Positions 1 to 6,855 of a stretch of DNA of 64,000 nt are shown in pieces. This DNA comes from Flavobacterium panici (GTDB lineage Bacteria; Bacteroidota; Bacteroidia; Flavobacteriales; Flavobacteriaceae). Where the stretch lies: assembly GCF_903819335.1 (NCBI RefSeq), contig NZ_CAIJDE010000044.1, positions 79,003-143,002 on the forward strand, given 5' to 3'. Position 1 is the stretch's first letter. Each line of letters begins with the position of its first letter. Made by a program: the position numbers and the translations under genes. Below the pieces are notes generated by a model that saw only the letters and a list, made by a program, of their open reading frames with translations, did no database searches and was not told where the DNA came from.

Positions 1-80
1 GAACGTAATCCATTATAACAATATAATTTTTCTACCGATGAAATGTTACTACGGAAAAAAGTAAGATGTAAAATAATAAA

Positions 81-108
81 GAGGCTGTCTCAAAGTCGAG
101 ACAGCCTC
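81..108. terminator. Hairpin terminator, first copy
   Basis: An 11-bp perfect stem, GAGGCTGTCTC / GAGACAGCCTC, with a 6-base loop is flanked by A-run and T-run. The same hairpin recurs exactly 288 bp downstream. No gene inside the window ends here, so it may be a duplicated copy of the one at 369-396. Confidence 0.6.
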
Positions 109-368
109 TTTTTCTATAATTATTTTGTTTTTTTTAGTGACTTAATTGGTCACTTTTTGATATTCGATTTATCATTCCATAGGAATGTTTCGCAGGTAGA
201 AAAAAATAGTGAACAGCCGCATTTGCGTTCCGTAGGAACGTTTGATAATTCAGATTATTAAAAAAAATGTGAATCAGACGTTCCTACGGAACGTAAAACC
301 ATTATAACAATATAATTTTCTACCAATGAAATGTTCCTACAGAACAAAGAAACATGTAAAATAATAAA

Positions 369-396
369 GAGGCTGTCTCAAAGTCGAGACAGCCTC
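369..396 (-). terminator. Hairpin terminator after the XRE gene
   Basis: The stem GAGGCTGTCTC / GAGACAGCCTC with loop AAAGTC lies 25 bp beyond the stop of the minus-strand XRE gene. On that strand it is followed by a T-rich run, as expected for an intrinsic terminator. Confidence 0.7.
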
Positions 397-420
397 TTTA
401 TTATTTTAGTAAATCGATAC

Positions 421-807
421 TTATTTCAATTTAAGTAATTTTTCTAAATACTCAACTTTATCTTTTTCAGATTGTAATAACCGTTCATGTAATTCAAGAA
501 TTTTTTCCAATGGATTTATCGAACATAAATAGTTATTGTTATTTGAACTGCTATCAGTAAATGTATTATTGATAATGTTAAAAACCGTTTCTTCACTAAA
601 TTGTCTAATTCCTTCTGATGATACATTTAGGATATTAGAAATTTTTTCTAAAAGAATTTCATCAATGGTTTCGCTTCCTTCAATATTTGATACTGTTTGC
701 TGGGTAACACCAATTGCAAAAGCAAGCGCTTCCTGTTTCATACCTCTAAGCTCTCTAATTCGGCTTATGTTTCTGCCAATATGTTTTGGTTTTGCTGTTG
801 TAGTCAT
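421..807 (-). CDS. XRE-family helix-turn-helix regulator
   Basis: The 128-residue protein has a Cro/C1-type helix-turn-helix at about residues 10-65 (IRELRGMKQEALAFAIGVTQ, then QTVSNIE), the standard DNA-binding fold of XRE regulators. A serine/asparagine-rich linker (about 88-95) follows, then a C-terminal segment rich in Leu, Glu and Lys (LEKILELHERLLQSEKDKVE) that looks like a short coiled coil, probably for dimerisation. There is no toxin-like partner next to it. A TATCTTTG box (819-812, minus strand) resembles a -7 element and lies so close to the ATG that the mRNA would be almost leaderless. The gene is divergent from the small gene at 1009. The target is unknown. Confidence 0.85.
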   Translation of the reverse strand: MTTTAKPKHIGRNISRIRELRGMKQEALAFAIGVTQQTVSNIEGSETIDEILLEKISNILNVSSEGIRQFSEETVFNIINNTFTDSSSNNNNYLCSINPLEKILELHERLLQSEKDKVEYLEKLLKLK

Positions 808-1008
808 AGCTCAAAGATATCTAAAAATTATTAAATTTTTTTGATCGTTGTAAAAAACAAAAATACTTTGTAGTAAACAATTATCATTTGTTGATTACGA
901 TAAAATCTGTTAGTTAATTGCGAATAGTAAAAATACGATTTTTCTTATATAATAAAATAAAGAAATTACTAAAAAATTATTGTTTAAATAAAAACAAGTA
1001 ACATAACT

Positions 1009-1335
1009 ATGGAAAAAAATGAAATGGAAAATGAAGAGAAATTTAGAAAATTAATGTGCTCTTATTTCAATACTATCAAAACGGCTAATAACAAAGATGA
1101 AAATTACATTGCACAGGTTAAATTTTCCAGTTATTATGAACTTGGATGCACGATTAACGACATGCTAAAACTCTGTATTTTGGGACTTGAAAATAATGTA
1201 CACAAAATTTCAGAAACCGATAGAACAACAGCAATTAATTTGCCATTAATTTTAGAAGTCGTGCACCAGCTTTTTCCCATGAATGAGTTTGAATTTTTAG
1301 ATGAAATTGATACCATGTTCCTTAAAGAACATTAA
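1009..1335 (+). CDS. Hypothetical protein, 108 aa
   Basis: I do not recognise this family. The product is acidic, soluble, predicted mainly helical, and has no signal peptide or membrane segment. It contains two cysteines in the middle (CTINDMLKLC). A second in-frame ATG at 1024 is an alternative start. Coding is supported by an uninterrupted frame with ordinary Flavobacterium codon use and an AT-rich upstream region of about 200 bp that contains no other gene. It is divergent from the XRE regulator, which may be a regulatory pairing, but no operator was identified between them. Confidence 0.65.
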   Translation: MEKNEMENEEKFRKLMCSYFNTIKTANNKDENYIAQVKFSSYYELGCTINDMLKLCILGLENNVHKISETDRTTAINLPLILEVVHQLFPMNEFEFLDEIDTMFLKEH

Positions 1336-1368
1336 TTAATTTTTTAAGTTGCTAGTTAATAAAATATA

Positions 1369-1620
1369 GTCCCTACGGGACAAAAATTGACATAAATTAA
1401 TTGATTTCTACCAATATGTAATCTCTCCGAGATATTTTTTTGTTACTGCGTTAGGATTTAAATAGGTAGTAGTAGTCCCTACGGGACAAAAATTGACATA
1501 AATAAATTGATTTCTACCAATATGTAATCTCTCCGAGATATTTTTTATTACTCCGTTAGGAGTTAAATATTGGTAGTAGAATAATAAAATCTAACAGAAA
1601 AAATATCCCGTAGGGATTAA
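1369..1620. repeat. Two tandem 106-bp repeats with palindromes
   Basis: The palindrome GTCCCTACGGGAC occurs at 1369-1381 and 1475-1487, each followed by nearly identical sequence (AAAAATTGACATAAAT, TTTCTACCAATATGTAATCT, CTCCGAGATATTTTTT). An inverted fragment ending in ATCCCGTAGGGAT closes the block near 1600-1615. The palindrome core CCTACGGGAC also appears in some units of the family at 59240-60480. No coding sequence is supported here. Confidence 0.8.
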
Positions 1621-1680
1621 ACTTCTTTTAGAGCTAATTTATTTATTAAACCAGCAACTTGAATTAATAAAAAACGACAC

Positions 1681-1722
1681 AAAAAATGGAAAGATATAAA
1701 TGCGATCCTTCCATTTTTTATT
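1681..1722. terminator. Bidirectional terminator-like hairpin
   Basis: AAAAAATGGAAAG pairs with CTTCCATTTTTT across a loop of about 15 bases. It lies just beyond the stop of the minus-strand membrane-protein gene and can serve both strands because it has A-run and T-run on either side. Confidence 0.6.
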
Positions 1723-1744
1723 TCCCAAACAATATACTTTAAAA

Positions 1745-2128
1745 TTAAACCACATTTTTATTTAGCTTTCGCCAAAGAAAAACAGAAACCGCATTTACAA
1801 AAGCCAAAATCCATAAAATTGGACTCGTAAAAAAGCTCTCGTAATTTCGTCCGTTTGGAATTTCAACAAAAGGAACCGTAATAATTATATCCAGAAACAA
1901 AGCCGTAAGCGACATTATAATTCCGAGTTTTAAACCGCTCATTTTATAATTTTTCAGATAATAAAACTTCGCCGCGCCAATGGCAAAAAATACAATAGAG
2001 ATCGCCACAATAACCGACTGCTCAAAAAAGGAATCTTTTACAACAGGAATTTGTTCTAAAATATAAAAAGAAATACTAACGGCAAACCAAACCAAAATTT
2101 CCGAAAAAATGGCTCTTATATATTTCAT
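1745..2128 (-). CDS. Small integral membrane protein, DUF5367-like
   Basis: The 127-residue product starts MKYIRAIFSEILVW and has four hydrophobic segments (about residues 5-22, 36-54, 66-85 and 102-120), so it is an inner-membrane protein. The start at 2128 is preferred over an upstream one at 2227, because the longer frame would run back through the end of the neighbouring reductase gene. From 2128 the spacing to that gene's stop is only 4 bp, typical of an operon. The similarity to DUF5367 proteins is from memory of that family's layout and is tentative. The function is unknown; it is co-transcribed with an NmrA-like reductase. Confidence 0.75.
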   Translation of the reverse strand: MKYIRAIFSEILVWFAVSISFYILEQIPVVKDSFFEQSVIVAISIVFFAIGAAKFYYLKNYKMSGLKLGIIMSLTALFLDIIITVPFVEIPNGRNYESFFTSPILWILAFVNAVSVFLWRKLNKNVV

Positions 2129-2132
2129 CTTT

Positions 2133-2963
2133 TTAATTTTCAGGATTCCAAATTCCGGTTTTGGCTGTTTCTTTTGCGTAAGCGTTAAAATCTTTTGCTT
2201 TTCTGCCCAAAACTTTTTCAATATCAAAAGTCACACTCGAATTTCTTCCGTCTAAAACCTGTTCAAAAAGATAATTTACAAGCCAAATGTGATCATCAGG
2301 AATTTGATATTCTTTAAGCATTTGCGTATATTCTTCTAAACTCAAACCTTGAAAACTAATATTCCTGCCGCTTGCATGGGCAATTTCGTTAACCGCATCT
2401 TTAAAAGTCAATAATCTTGGACCGGTTAGTTCATACGTTTTTCCGTTATGACTTTCGTCTAAAAGTGCAGCTGTCACAACATCGGCAATATCATCAGCAT
2501 CTGTAAAAGGTTCAAGTGCTTCGGCTCTTGGTAAAGCAACAATTCCGTACAAAATTGGATCTAAAAAGAAACTTTCGCTAAAGTTTTGGTTGAACCAGCT
2601 GGCACGGATAATCGTCCAGTTTTTAGCATTTTTCTTTACGATTTCTTCGCAAACCTGCGCTTCTTGTTCGCCTCTTCCAGAAAGTAAAACTATTTTTTGA
2701 ACGCCTGATTTTGTGGCAATATTGGTGAAATTTTCTATCGCATTTGCAGCAAAAGGAACTGCTAAATCTGGCTGAAAAGTGATGTAAACCGTATCAATAT
2801 CTTTTACAACATTTTCCCAGGTTTCTGGTTTTTCCCAATCAAATGGAATTTTCTCATTTCGTGAACCTAAACGAAGTTCAACTTCAGCATTGTTTTCTAA
2901 TCTTGCAGCAACTCTGCTTCCTGTTTTTCCGGTAGAACCCAGAACTAAAATTTTGGTTTTCAT
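2133..2963 (-). CDS. NmrA-like NAD(P)-binding oxidoreductase
   Basis: The 276-residue protein begins with a beta strand and the dinucleotide-binding loop ILVLGSTGKTGSRVA (GxxGxxG, residues 9-15). It has the features of atypical short-chain dehydrogenases of the NmrA / ergot-alkaloid-type group: LSGRGEQEA after strand 4, an IIRASWFNQNF segment, then the FTDADDIADV and TYELTGP blocks. Such proteins either reduce small molecules or sense NAD(P) redox state; the substrate cannot be read from the sequence. It lies between an upstream AraC regulator gene and a downstream membrane-protein gene, all on the minus strand, and is probably controlled by that regulator. Confidence 0.85.
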   Translation of the reverse strand: MKTKILVLGSTGKTGSRVAARLENNAEVELRLGSRNEKIPFDWEKPETWENVVKDIDTVYITFQPDLAVPFAANAIENFTNIATKSGVQKIVLLSGRGEQEAQVCEEIVKKNAKNWTIIRASWFNQNFSESFFLDPILYGIVALPRAEALEPFTDADDIADVVTAALLDESHNGKTYELTGPRLLTFKDAVNEIAHASGRNISFQGLSLEEYTQMLKEYQIPDDHIWLVNYLFEQVLDGRNSSVTFDIEKVLGRKAKDFNAYAKETAKTGIWNPEN

Positions 2964-3035
2964 ATCAATATCTTTTTAAATGATTACTGATACAAAGTTG
3001 CTTCGATTAAAAAAGAATCATTTGTCGTAAAAGAA

Positions 3036-3944
3036 TTATGATTTGTTTGAAAAGAATTGCTGTTTTACATCATTCGGGCGCATTCCGAATTTTTTATGAA
3101 AAGCATTCGAAAACGAACTCAAACTTTCATACCCAACTTCCCAAGCCGATTCCTGAACTGTTTTTTCGCTTTCGCGGAGTAATTCATACGCTTTGTTCAA
3201 CCGTTCTTCCTGAACATATTTAAAAACCGGAATCCCAAAAAGCTCTTTAAAATTCTTCTTCAGTTTATTACTGTTTAAACCCACCATTTGCGATAATTGC
3301 GTAATCGAAGGAGGCGTAGAATAATGCGTTGTTACAATTTCCTTAGCCTGAAAAAGTTTGTTTTTATCAATCTCTGATAATTCCGATTTTTTATCAGAAG
3401 CTAAAAGTCCGTAGAAATGCGCCAAAAGTTCATTGATCTGACTTTTTAAAAACAGGAAACGTGTATTTCCGGTATAAGATGTATTAAAGATTTTTTGAAC
3501 CGCCAATTGCATTTCAAGTGTCATATAAAAAGAAGGGCCTTTTACAAAATGCTCTTTCGGGTTTAATAACTGTGGCAGGTAATTTTCGAAAATCTCCCTT
3601 TCTGCCTGCGGAAGCGAATTCAGGTTTTTCAGTTTTGTAAAAATACTAATGGACTGCAAAGGTTTATCTGGTTCAATTTTATGCGAGAATTCGACTTTTT
3701 GATTTCCGAAGAAACAAATTGCCAAACCCGTCGTATTCATCAAATATTTCGTCTGATTATTATGCTTGATTTCCAGCTCAACATTGCCCGAACCATAAAA
3801 AGCAAAACCCACGGCATCACCGTCAATTTCGCATTTCTGGACTATAGTTTTAGTCGTATTAGATTGCTCTACTAAAACAATACAATCATGTAATTCTATA
3901 ATGTCGGTTGTCATAATGGAAGCTGAGGTTTGAATAAAAAGCAT
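3036..3944 (-). CDS. AraC-family transcriptional regulator
   Basis: The C-terminal ~100 residues contain the two helix-turn-helix motifs of AraC proteins: ITQLSQMVGLNSNKLKKNFK, then the second around VQESAWEVGYESLSSFSNAF followed by KKFGMRPNDVK. The N-terminal ~190 residues form the sensory domain and show no recognisable ligand motif. The full frame is 302 residues; a second ATG ten codons in (MTTDIIEL, at 3914) is an equally good start. It is transcribed toward the NmrA-like gene 72 bp downstream, which is the obvious target, and is divergent from the Nudix gene. Confidence 0.85.
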   Translation of the reverse strand: MLFIQTSASIMTTDIIELHDCIVLVEQSNTTKTIVQKCEIDGDAVGFAFYGSGNVELEIKHNNQTKYLMNTTGLAICFFGNQKVEFSHKIEPDKPLQSISIFTKLKNLNSLPQAEREIFENYLPQLLNPKEHFVKGPSFYMTLEMQLAVQKIFNTSYTGNTRFLFLKSQINELLAHFYGLLASDKKSELSEIDKNKLFQAKEIVTTHYSTPPSITQLSQMVGLNSNKLKKNFKELFGIPVFKYVQEERLNKAYELLRESEKTVQESAWEVGYESLSSFSNAFHKKFGMRPNDVKQQFFSNKS

Positions 3945-4002
3945 GAAAAGTTACTATTTATTTTTTAAATAGATATTATTCAACAGCAGGCGATCAATTG
4001 CT

Positions 4003-4010
4003 TATTTTTG
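4003..4010 (+). promoter_or_regulatory. Candidate -7 box for the Nudix gene
   Basis: TATTTTTG fits the Bacteroidetes -7 consensus TAnnTTTG and lies 29 bp before the ATG. No convincing TTG -33 element was found at the expected distance. Confidence 0.4.
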
Positions 4011-4039
4011 TAAAACGACAAGTTGTTAATTAAAACTTT

Positions 4040-4465
4040 ATGAGCGAATTAATTGGATTTAATGTCAGAGTCTATGCGTTTTGTGTAAATGATAACAAAG
4101 TTTTAGCGCTGCACGAAAGCTATGCCGGATCACATATTTGCAAACTGCCGGGCGGCGGACTTGAATTTGGCGAAGGAACAATTGATTGTCTGCACAGAGA
4201 ATTTATGGAAGAACTAAACTTAAAAATAGAAGTTGTAAAACATATTTACACACAAGAAAATTTTATAGTTTCCAGAATGAAAGATAACAGGCAGATCTTT
4301 ACTATTTATTATCAGGTTAAGATTTTAAATATTGAAGAATTAGATGTTCAAATTCCAACTATCGAAAAATTAGAATGGTTTGATATTAATTCAGAGGCTT
4401 GTCCGCTCGTTCTTCCTACCGATAAAATTGCTTTTGAAAAATTAAAACTGGATTATTTTCTTTAA
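4040..4465 (+). CDS. Nudix hydrolase
   Basis: The 141-residue protein carries a Nudix box at residues 39-61: Gly39, Glu45, then REFMEEL with the metal-binding glutamates Glu54, Glu57 and Glu58. The glycine normally found near the end of the box is Asn60. Nudix enzymes hydrolyse a nucleoside diphosphate linked to another moiety; this short form without extra domains resembles MutT/ADP-ribose-type housecleaning enzymes, but the substrate cannot be assigned. It stands alone, divergent from the AraC gene and upstream of the TetR/MFS unit. Confidence 0.9.
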   Translation: MSELIGFNVRVYAFCVNDNKVLALHESYAGSHICKLPGGGLEFGEGTIDCLHREFMEELNLKIEVVKHIYTQENFIVSRMKDNRQIFTIYYQVKILNIEELDVQIPTIEKLEWFDINSEACPLVLPTDKIAFEKLKLDYFL

Positions 4466-4557
4466 TAATTGCTTCGTTTTCTCTTTTAAAACAGAAATAC
4501 AAACCCTTGATTTTACTTGACTTTTAATGATTTATGAAAAATAAATTAAAAAAAGCT

Positions 4558-4589
4558 TGCAAATTTAGACCGATCGGTCTAAATTTGCA
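4558..4589 (+). promoter_or_regulatory. TetR operator overlapping the tetR promoter
   Basis: This is a perfect 32-bp palindrome whose core is AGACCGATCGGTCT (4567-4580). It contains the -7 box TAAATTTG (4580-4587), and a TTG -33 element sits at 4557-4559 with a 20-bp spacer. A repressor bound here would cover the promoter, so the gene downstream is almost certainly autorepressed. The same core, with one mismatch, recurs before the exporter gene. Confidence 0.85.
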
Positions 4590-4597
4590 GTGTCAAA

Positions 4598-5191
4598 ATG
4601 AAAAAGATTATGAGTAAAGCAGAACGTACAAAACAGTTTATTATTGAAAAATCGGCTGCGATTATCAATAAAAAAGGAATGGCCGGAACTTCTTTAAGCG
4701 ACATTATGGAAGCGACAAAGCTGGCAAAAGGCGGTATTTACGGAAACTTTGAAAGCAAAGAAGAAATTTGTAAAGAATCGTTTTTGTATTTAAGATCGCA
4801 GTTAGCGGCCAAATTAGATAATGCGGTTTCGCAGGGAAAAACAGCAAAAGAAAAGCTTTATAAATTATTGGCTGTTTATGAAAATAAAGATAACATGACC
4901 GACGGCTGTCCAATTTTAAATTTTGGAATTGAAGCAGATGATACAAACCCAGCTATAAAAGAACAGGTAAAAAAAGCTATTCTCTCAGCGCATAAAAGAT
5001 ATACGGATATAATTGAATTGGGAATTGAAAACAAAGAACTTTTGGCAGAAATCAACCCTGAAAAATTTGCTATAATGGCATTTTCGATGATAGAAGGCGC
5101 TATTTTATGCCGAAAAGTTTTTGATAACAACAACCAAATGGAAGTTGTTTTAGAAATCTTAAAAAATGAATTTGAAAGATATGTTATCTAA
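4598..5191 (+). CDS. TetR/AcrR-family repressor
   Basis: The 197-residue protein has an N-terminal TetR helix-turn-helix (about residues 10-57): TKQFIIEKSAAIINKKG, then SLSDIMEATKLAKGGIYGNF and ESKEEI. The all-helical C-terminal ligand-binding domain shows no distinctive motif. Position 4610 (MSKAERT) is a competing start; it would leave a more usual leader of about 15 bases after the predicted transcription start, whereas 4598 would be nearly leaderless. The palindromes upstream of this gene and of the next indicate that it represses itself and the MFS exporter, with release by a drug-like ligand. Confidence 0.9.
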   Translation: MKKIMSKAERTKQFIIEKSAAIINKKGMAGTSLSDIMEATKLAKGGIYGNFESKEEICKESFLYLRSQLAAKLDNAVSQGKTAKEKLYKLLAVYENKDNMTDGCPILNFGIEADDTNPAIKEQVKKAILSAHKRYTDIIELGIENKELLAEINPEKFAIMAFSMIEGAILCRKVFDNNNQMEVVLEILKNEFERYVI

Positions 5192-5212
5192 CATATTTTT
5201 TTTAAAGTATTT

Positions 5213-5234
5213 TAGACCGATTGGTCTATTTTGT
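5213..5234 (+). promoter_or_regulatory. Second TetR operator, before the MFS gene
   Basis: TAGACCGATTGGTCTA (5213-5228) matches the core of the operator at 4567-4580 with a single base change. It is followed by TATTTTGT (5227-5234) at exactly the position the -7 box occupies relative to the first operator. This also shows that translation must begin downstream, at ATG 5257. Confidence 0.8.
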
Positions 5235-5256
5235 AATAAATAAATTAATAATTAGA

Positions 5257-6447
5257 ATGAGAAATTTAAAAGAGGATCACAAAGGATTCAGTACCATATT
5301 GGCTTTAGCCTTAATTCCGTTATCAGGATTTGCAACAGATATTTATCTGCCTTCGCTTCCTGCAATGGCAAAAGATTTGAATGTTTCGGCATCGGCCATT
5401 CAGCTTACATTAGTATTTTTTATGTTCAGCCTCGGCATAAGCCAAATTTTTATTGGCAGTATATTAGACAGTTTTGGACGTTTTAAAATCAGCATTGCAT
5501 CGCTTGCCGTGTTCTCAGCAGCCAGTTTTGTTATTGCGCTCGTTCCGGATATTTATGTAATCTATGCCATGCGTATTATTCAGGGAATTGCGATTGCTTT
5601 TATTGTAATTGCAAAACGTGCTTATTTTGTCGATTTATTTAAAGGTGATAAATTAAAAAGTTACATTAGTTTGTTTTCTATCATTTGGGCCAGCGCGCCA
5701 ATTATGGCTCCATTTTTAGGCGGATACCTGGAACATAGTTTCGGCTGGAAATCTAATTTCTATTTCCTTGGCGGATTATCACTGCTTATGTTACTTTTAG
5801 AACTTCGCCATAGTGGAGAAACCATAAAAGAACTGCATCCGTTTAAATTTAAAGCCATTACCAATACGTATTCAAACATGCTGAAATCGGTTGATTTTAC
5901 TTTAGGGTTCGTAATTCTGGGAATCACTTTTGCGATCGTTATTATGTTCAATTTAACCAGTCCGTTTATCATAGAACGTATTTTTGGATATTCGGCAATA
6001 ACAACAGGTTACAGCGCTTTATTATCTGGATTGTCTGTTATGATTGGCGGAATCACGGCAAAATCGATGATCAAAAAACCTTTGGCAAAAAAAGTGGGAA
6101 CAGCCATAACCATTCAGCTGATTTTGGCTTTGTTGATGATTTTTACTTCTTCTTTAGAAAGTAATATTTACACTTTGGTCATTTTTACAATGGGACTGAA
6201 TATCTGCGGCGGTTTTATATACAATATTGTTTTGGGTTATTGTTTAAGCCGATTCTCTAAAAATGCCGGAGTTGCCAGCGGATTAACCGGCGGAGGAGCT
6301 TATATGGTAAGTGCTCTTTTTAGCTATAGTTTTGTGAATATATACGCTGTAAAAAGTCAGTTTTTATTAGGATTAGCAAACATCTCTTTGCTTGCAATTG
6401 TGGGTATCGTTTTTATCATTTTCAATAAATACAGATTGAAAAACTAA
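5257..6447 (+). CDS. MFS drug exporter, Bcr/CflA type
   Basis: The 396-residue protein has about 12 membrane segments. Its first helix ends FATDIYLPSLPAM, the hallmark of the DHA1 Bcr/CflA subfamily of proton-driven efflux pumps, and the loop between helices 2 and 3 reads GSILDSFGRFK, a form of the MFS motif A (GxxxDxxGRR). Family members export chloramphenicol, bicyclomycin and similar compounds. The start at 5257 was chosen because the earlier in-frame TTG at 5221 lies inside the operator. It is expressed from its own TetR-controlled promoter, 65 bp after the regulator's stop, and is followed by a terminator. Confidence 0.9.
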   Translation: MRNLKEDHKGFSTILALALIPLSGFATDIYLPSLPAMAKDLNVSASAIQLTLVFFMFSLGISQIFIGSILDSFGRFKISIASLAVFSAASFVIALVPDIYVIYAMRIIQGIAIAFIVIAKRAYFVDLFKGDKLKSYISLFSIIWASAPIMAPFLGGYLEHSFGWKSNFYFLGGLSLLMLLLELRHSGETIKELHPFKFKAITNTYSNMLKSVDFTLGFVILGITFAIVIMFNLTSPFIIERIFGYSAITTGYSALLSGLSVMIGGITAKSMIKKPLAKKVGTAITIQLILALLMIFTSSLESNIYTLVIFTMGLNICGGFIYNIVLGYCLSRFSKNAGVASGLTGGGAYMVSALFSYSFVNIYAVKSQFLLGLANISLLAIVGIVFIIFNKYRLKN

Positions 6448-6463
6448 GCTTCAAAATTACTAT

Positions 6464-6506
6464 AAAAAGATGCCTTTAAAAACTCAATTTTAAAGGCATC
6501 TTTTTT
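6464..6506 (+). terminator. Rho-independent terminator after the MFS gene
   Basis: AAAAAGATGCCTTTAAA pairs with TTTAAAGGCATCTTTTTT around a short loop. It ends the TetR/MFS unit 17 bp after the stop codon. Confidence 0.85.
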
Positions 6507-6552
6507 GGTTTTAAAATTTAAACACAATATTATTTGTAGTATAATATTTATT

Positions 6553-6691
6553 TGTGCTCAAACACATTTAATGTTTTGTCAAAATAAGTCAAAAACCTGT
6601 ACTAAAAAACTTTCAAAATATTAAAATTTTGTGTTCGAACACATTTTTTCTAATTATTTTCTTGCAAATTACAATACAATATTTACTTTAG
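6553..6691 (+). promoter_or_regulatory. LacI operators and promoter of the beta-helix gene
   Basis: Two 14-bp operators are present: TGTGCTCAAACACA (6553-6566) and the perfect palindrome TGTGTTCGAACACA (6630-6643), 77 bp apart centre to centre. The promoter follows: TTG at 6662-6664, a 19-bp spacer, and TACTTTAG at 6684-6691. The second operator ends 40 bp before the -7 box, the same placement as at 11428 and 20235. The rest of the 6507-6855 gap holds nothing else recognisable. Confidence 0.75.
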
Positions 6692-6855
6692 TCAGAAATA
6701 AGCTTTTTTATGTGATTCAAAAAGAACAAAATAGAACATTAAATTGATGTTTTTAGTTCTAAAATTGAAAGGCAGAAGCGGCTTATTTGAAATAGAAAAT
6801 ATTGCAATATTCTATCTATAATTTTTTTTAGTTGTTAACCCAAAATATCAAAATT

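Larger units (their letters stand above)
1..400. repeat. Left-edge copies of the 212-bp repeat family
   Basis: This gene-free stretch holds one nearly complete copy (from about 173) and one partial copy (1-60) of the repeat that forms the array at 59240-60480. Landmarks are the palindrome CATTCCATAGGAATG, the arm CGTTCCGTAGGAACGTTTGA facing its inverted partner about 50 bp further on, and the shared string ATAACAATATAATTTT before CTACCRATGAAATGTT. The open frame at 43-261 runs through these hairpins and is not credible as a gene. No transposase is visible nearby. Confidence 0.8.

Noticed and set aside
43..261. 72-codon open frame at the left edge
   Set aside because: It runs through a terminator hairpin and repeat palindromes.
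421..1335. Toxin-antitoxin pair formed by the XRE gene and the small gene
   Set aside because: The genes are divergent rather than in an operon, and the 108-residue protein shows no toxin family motif.
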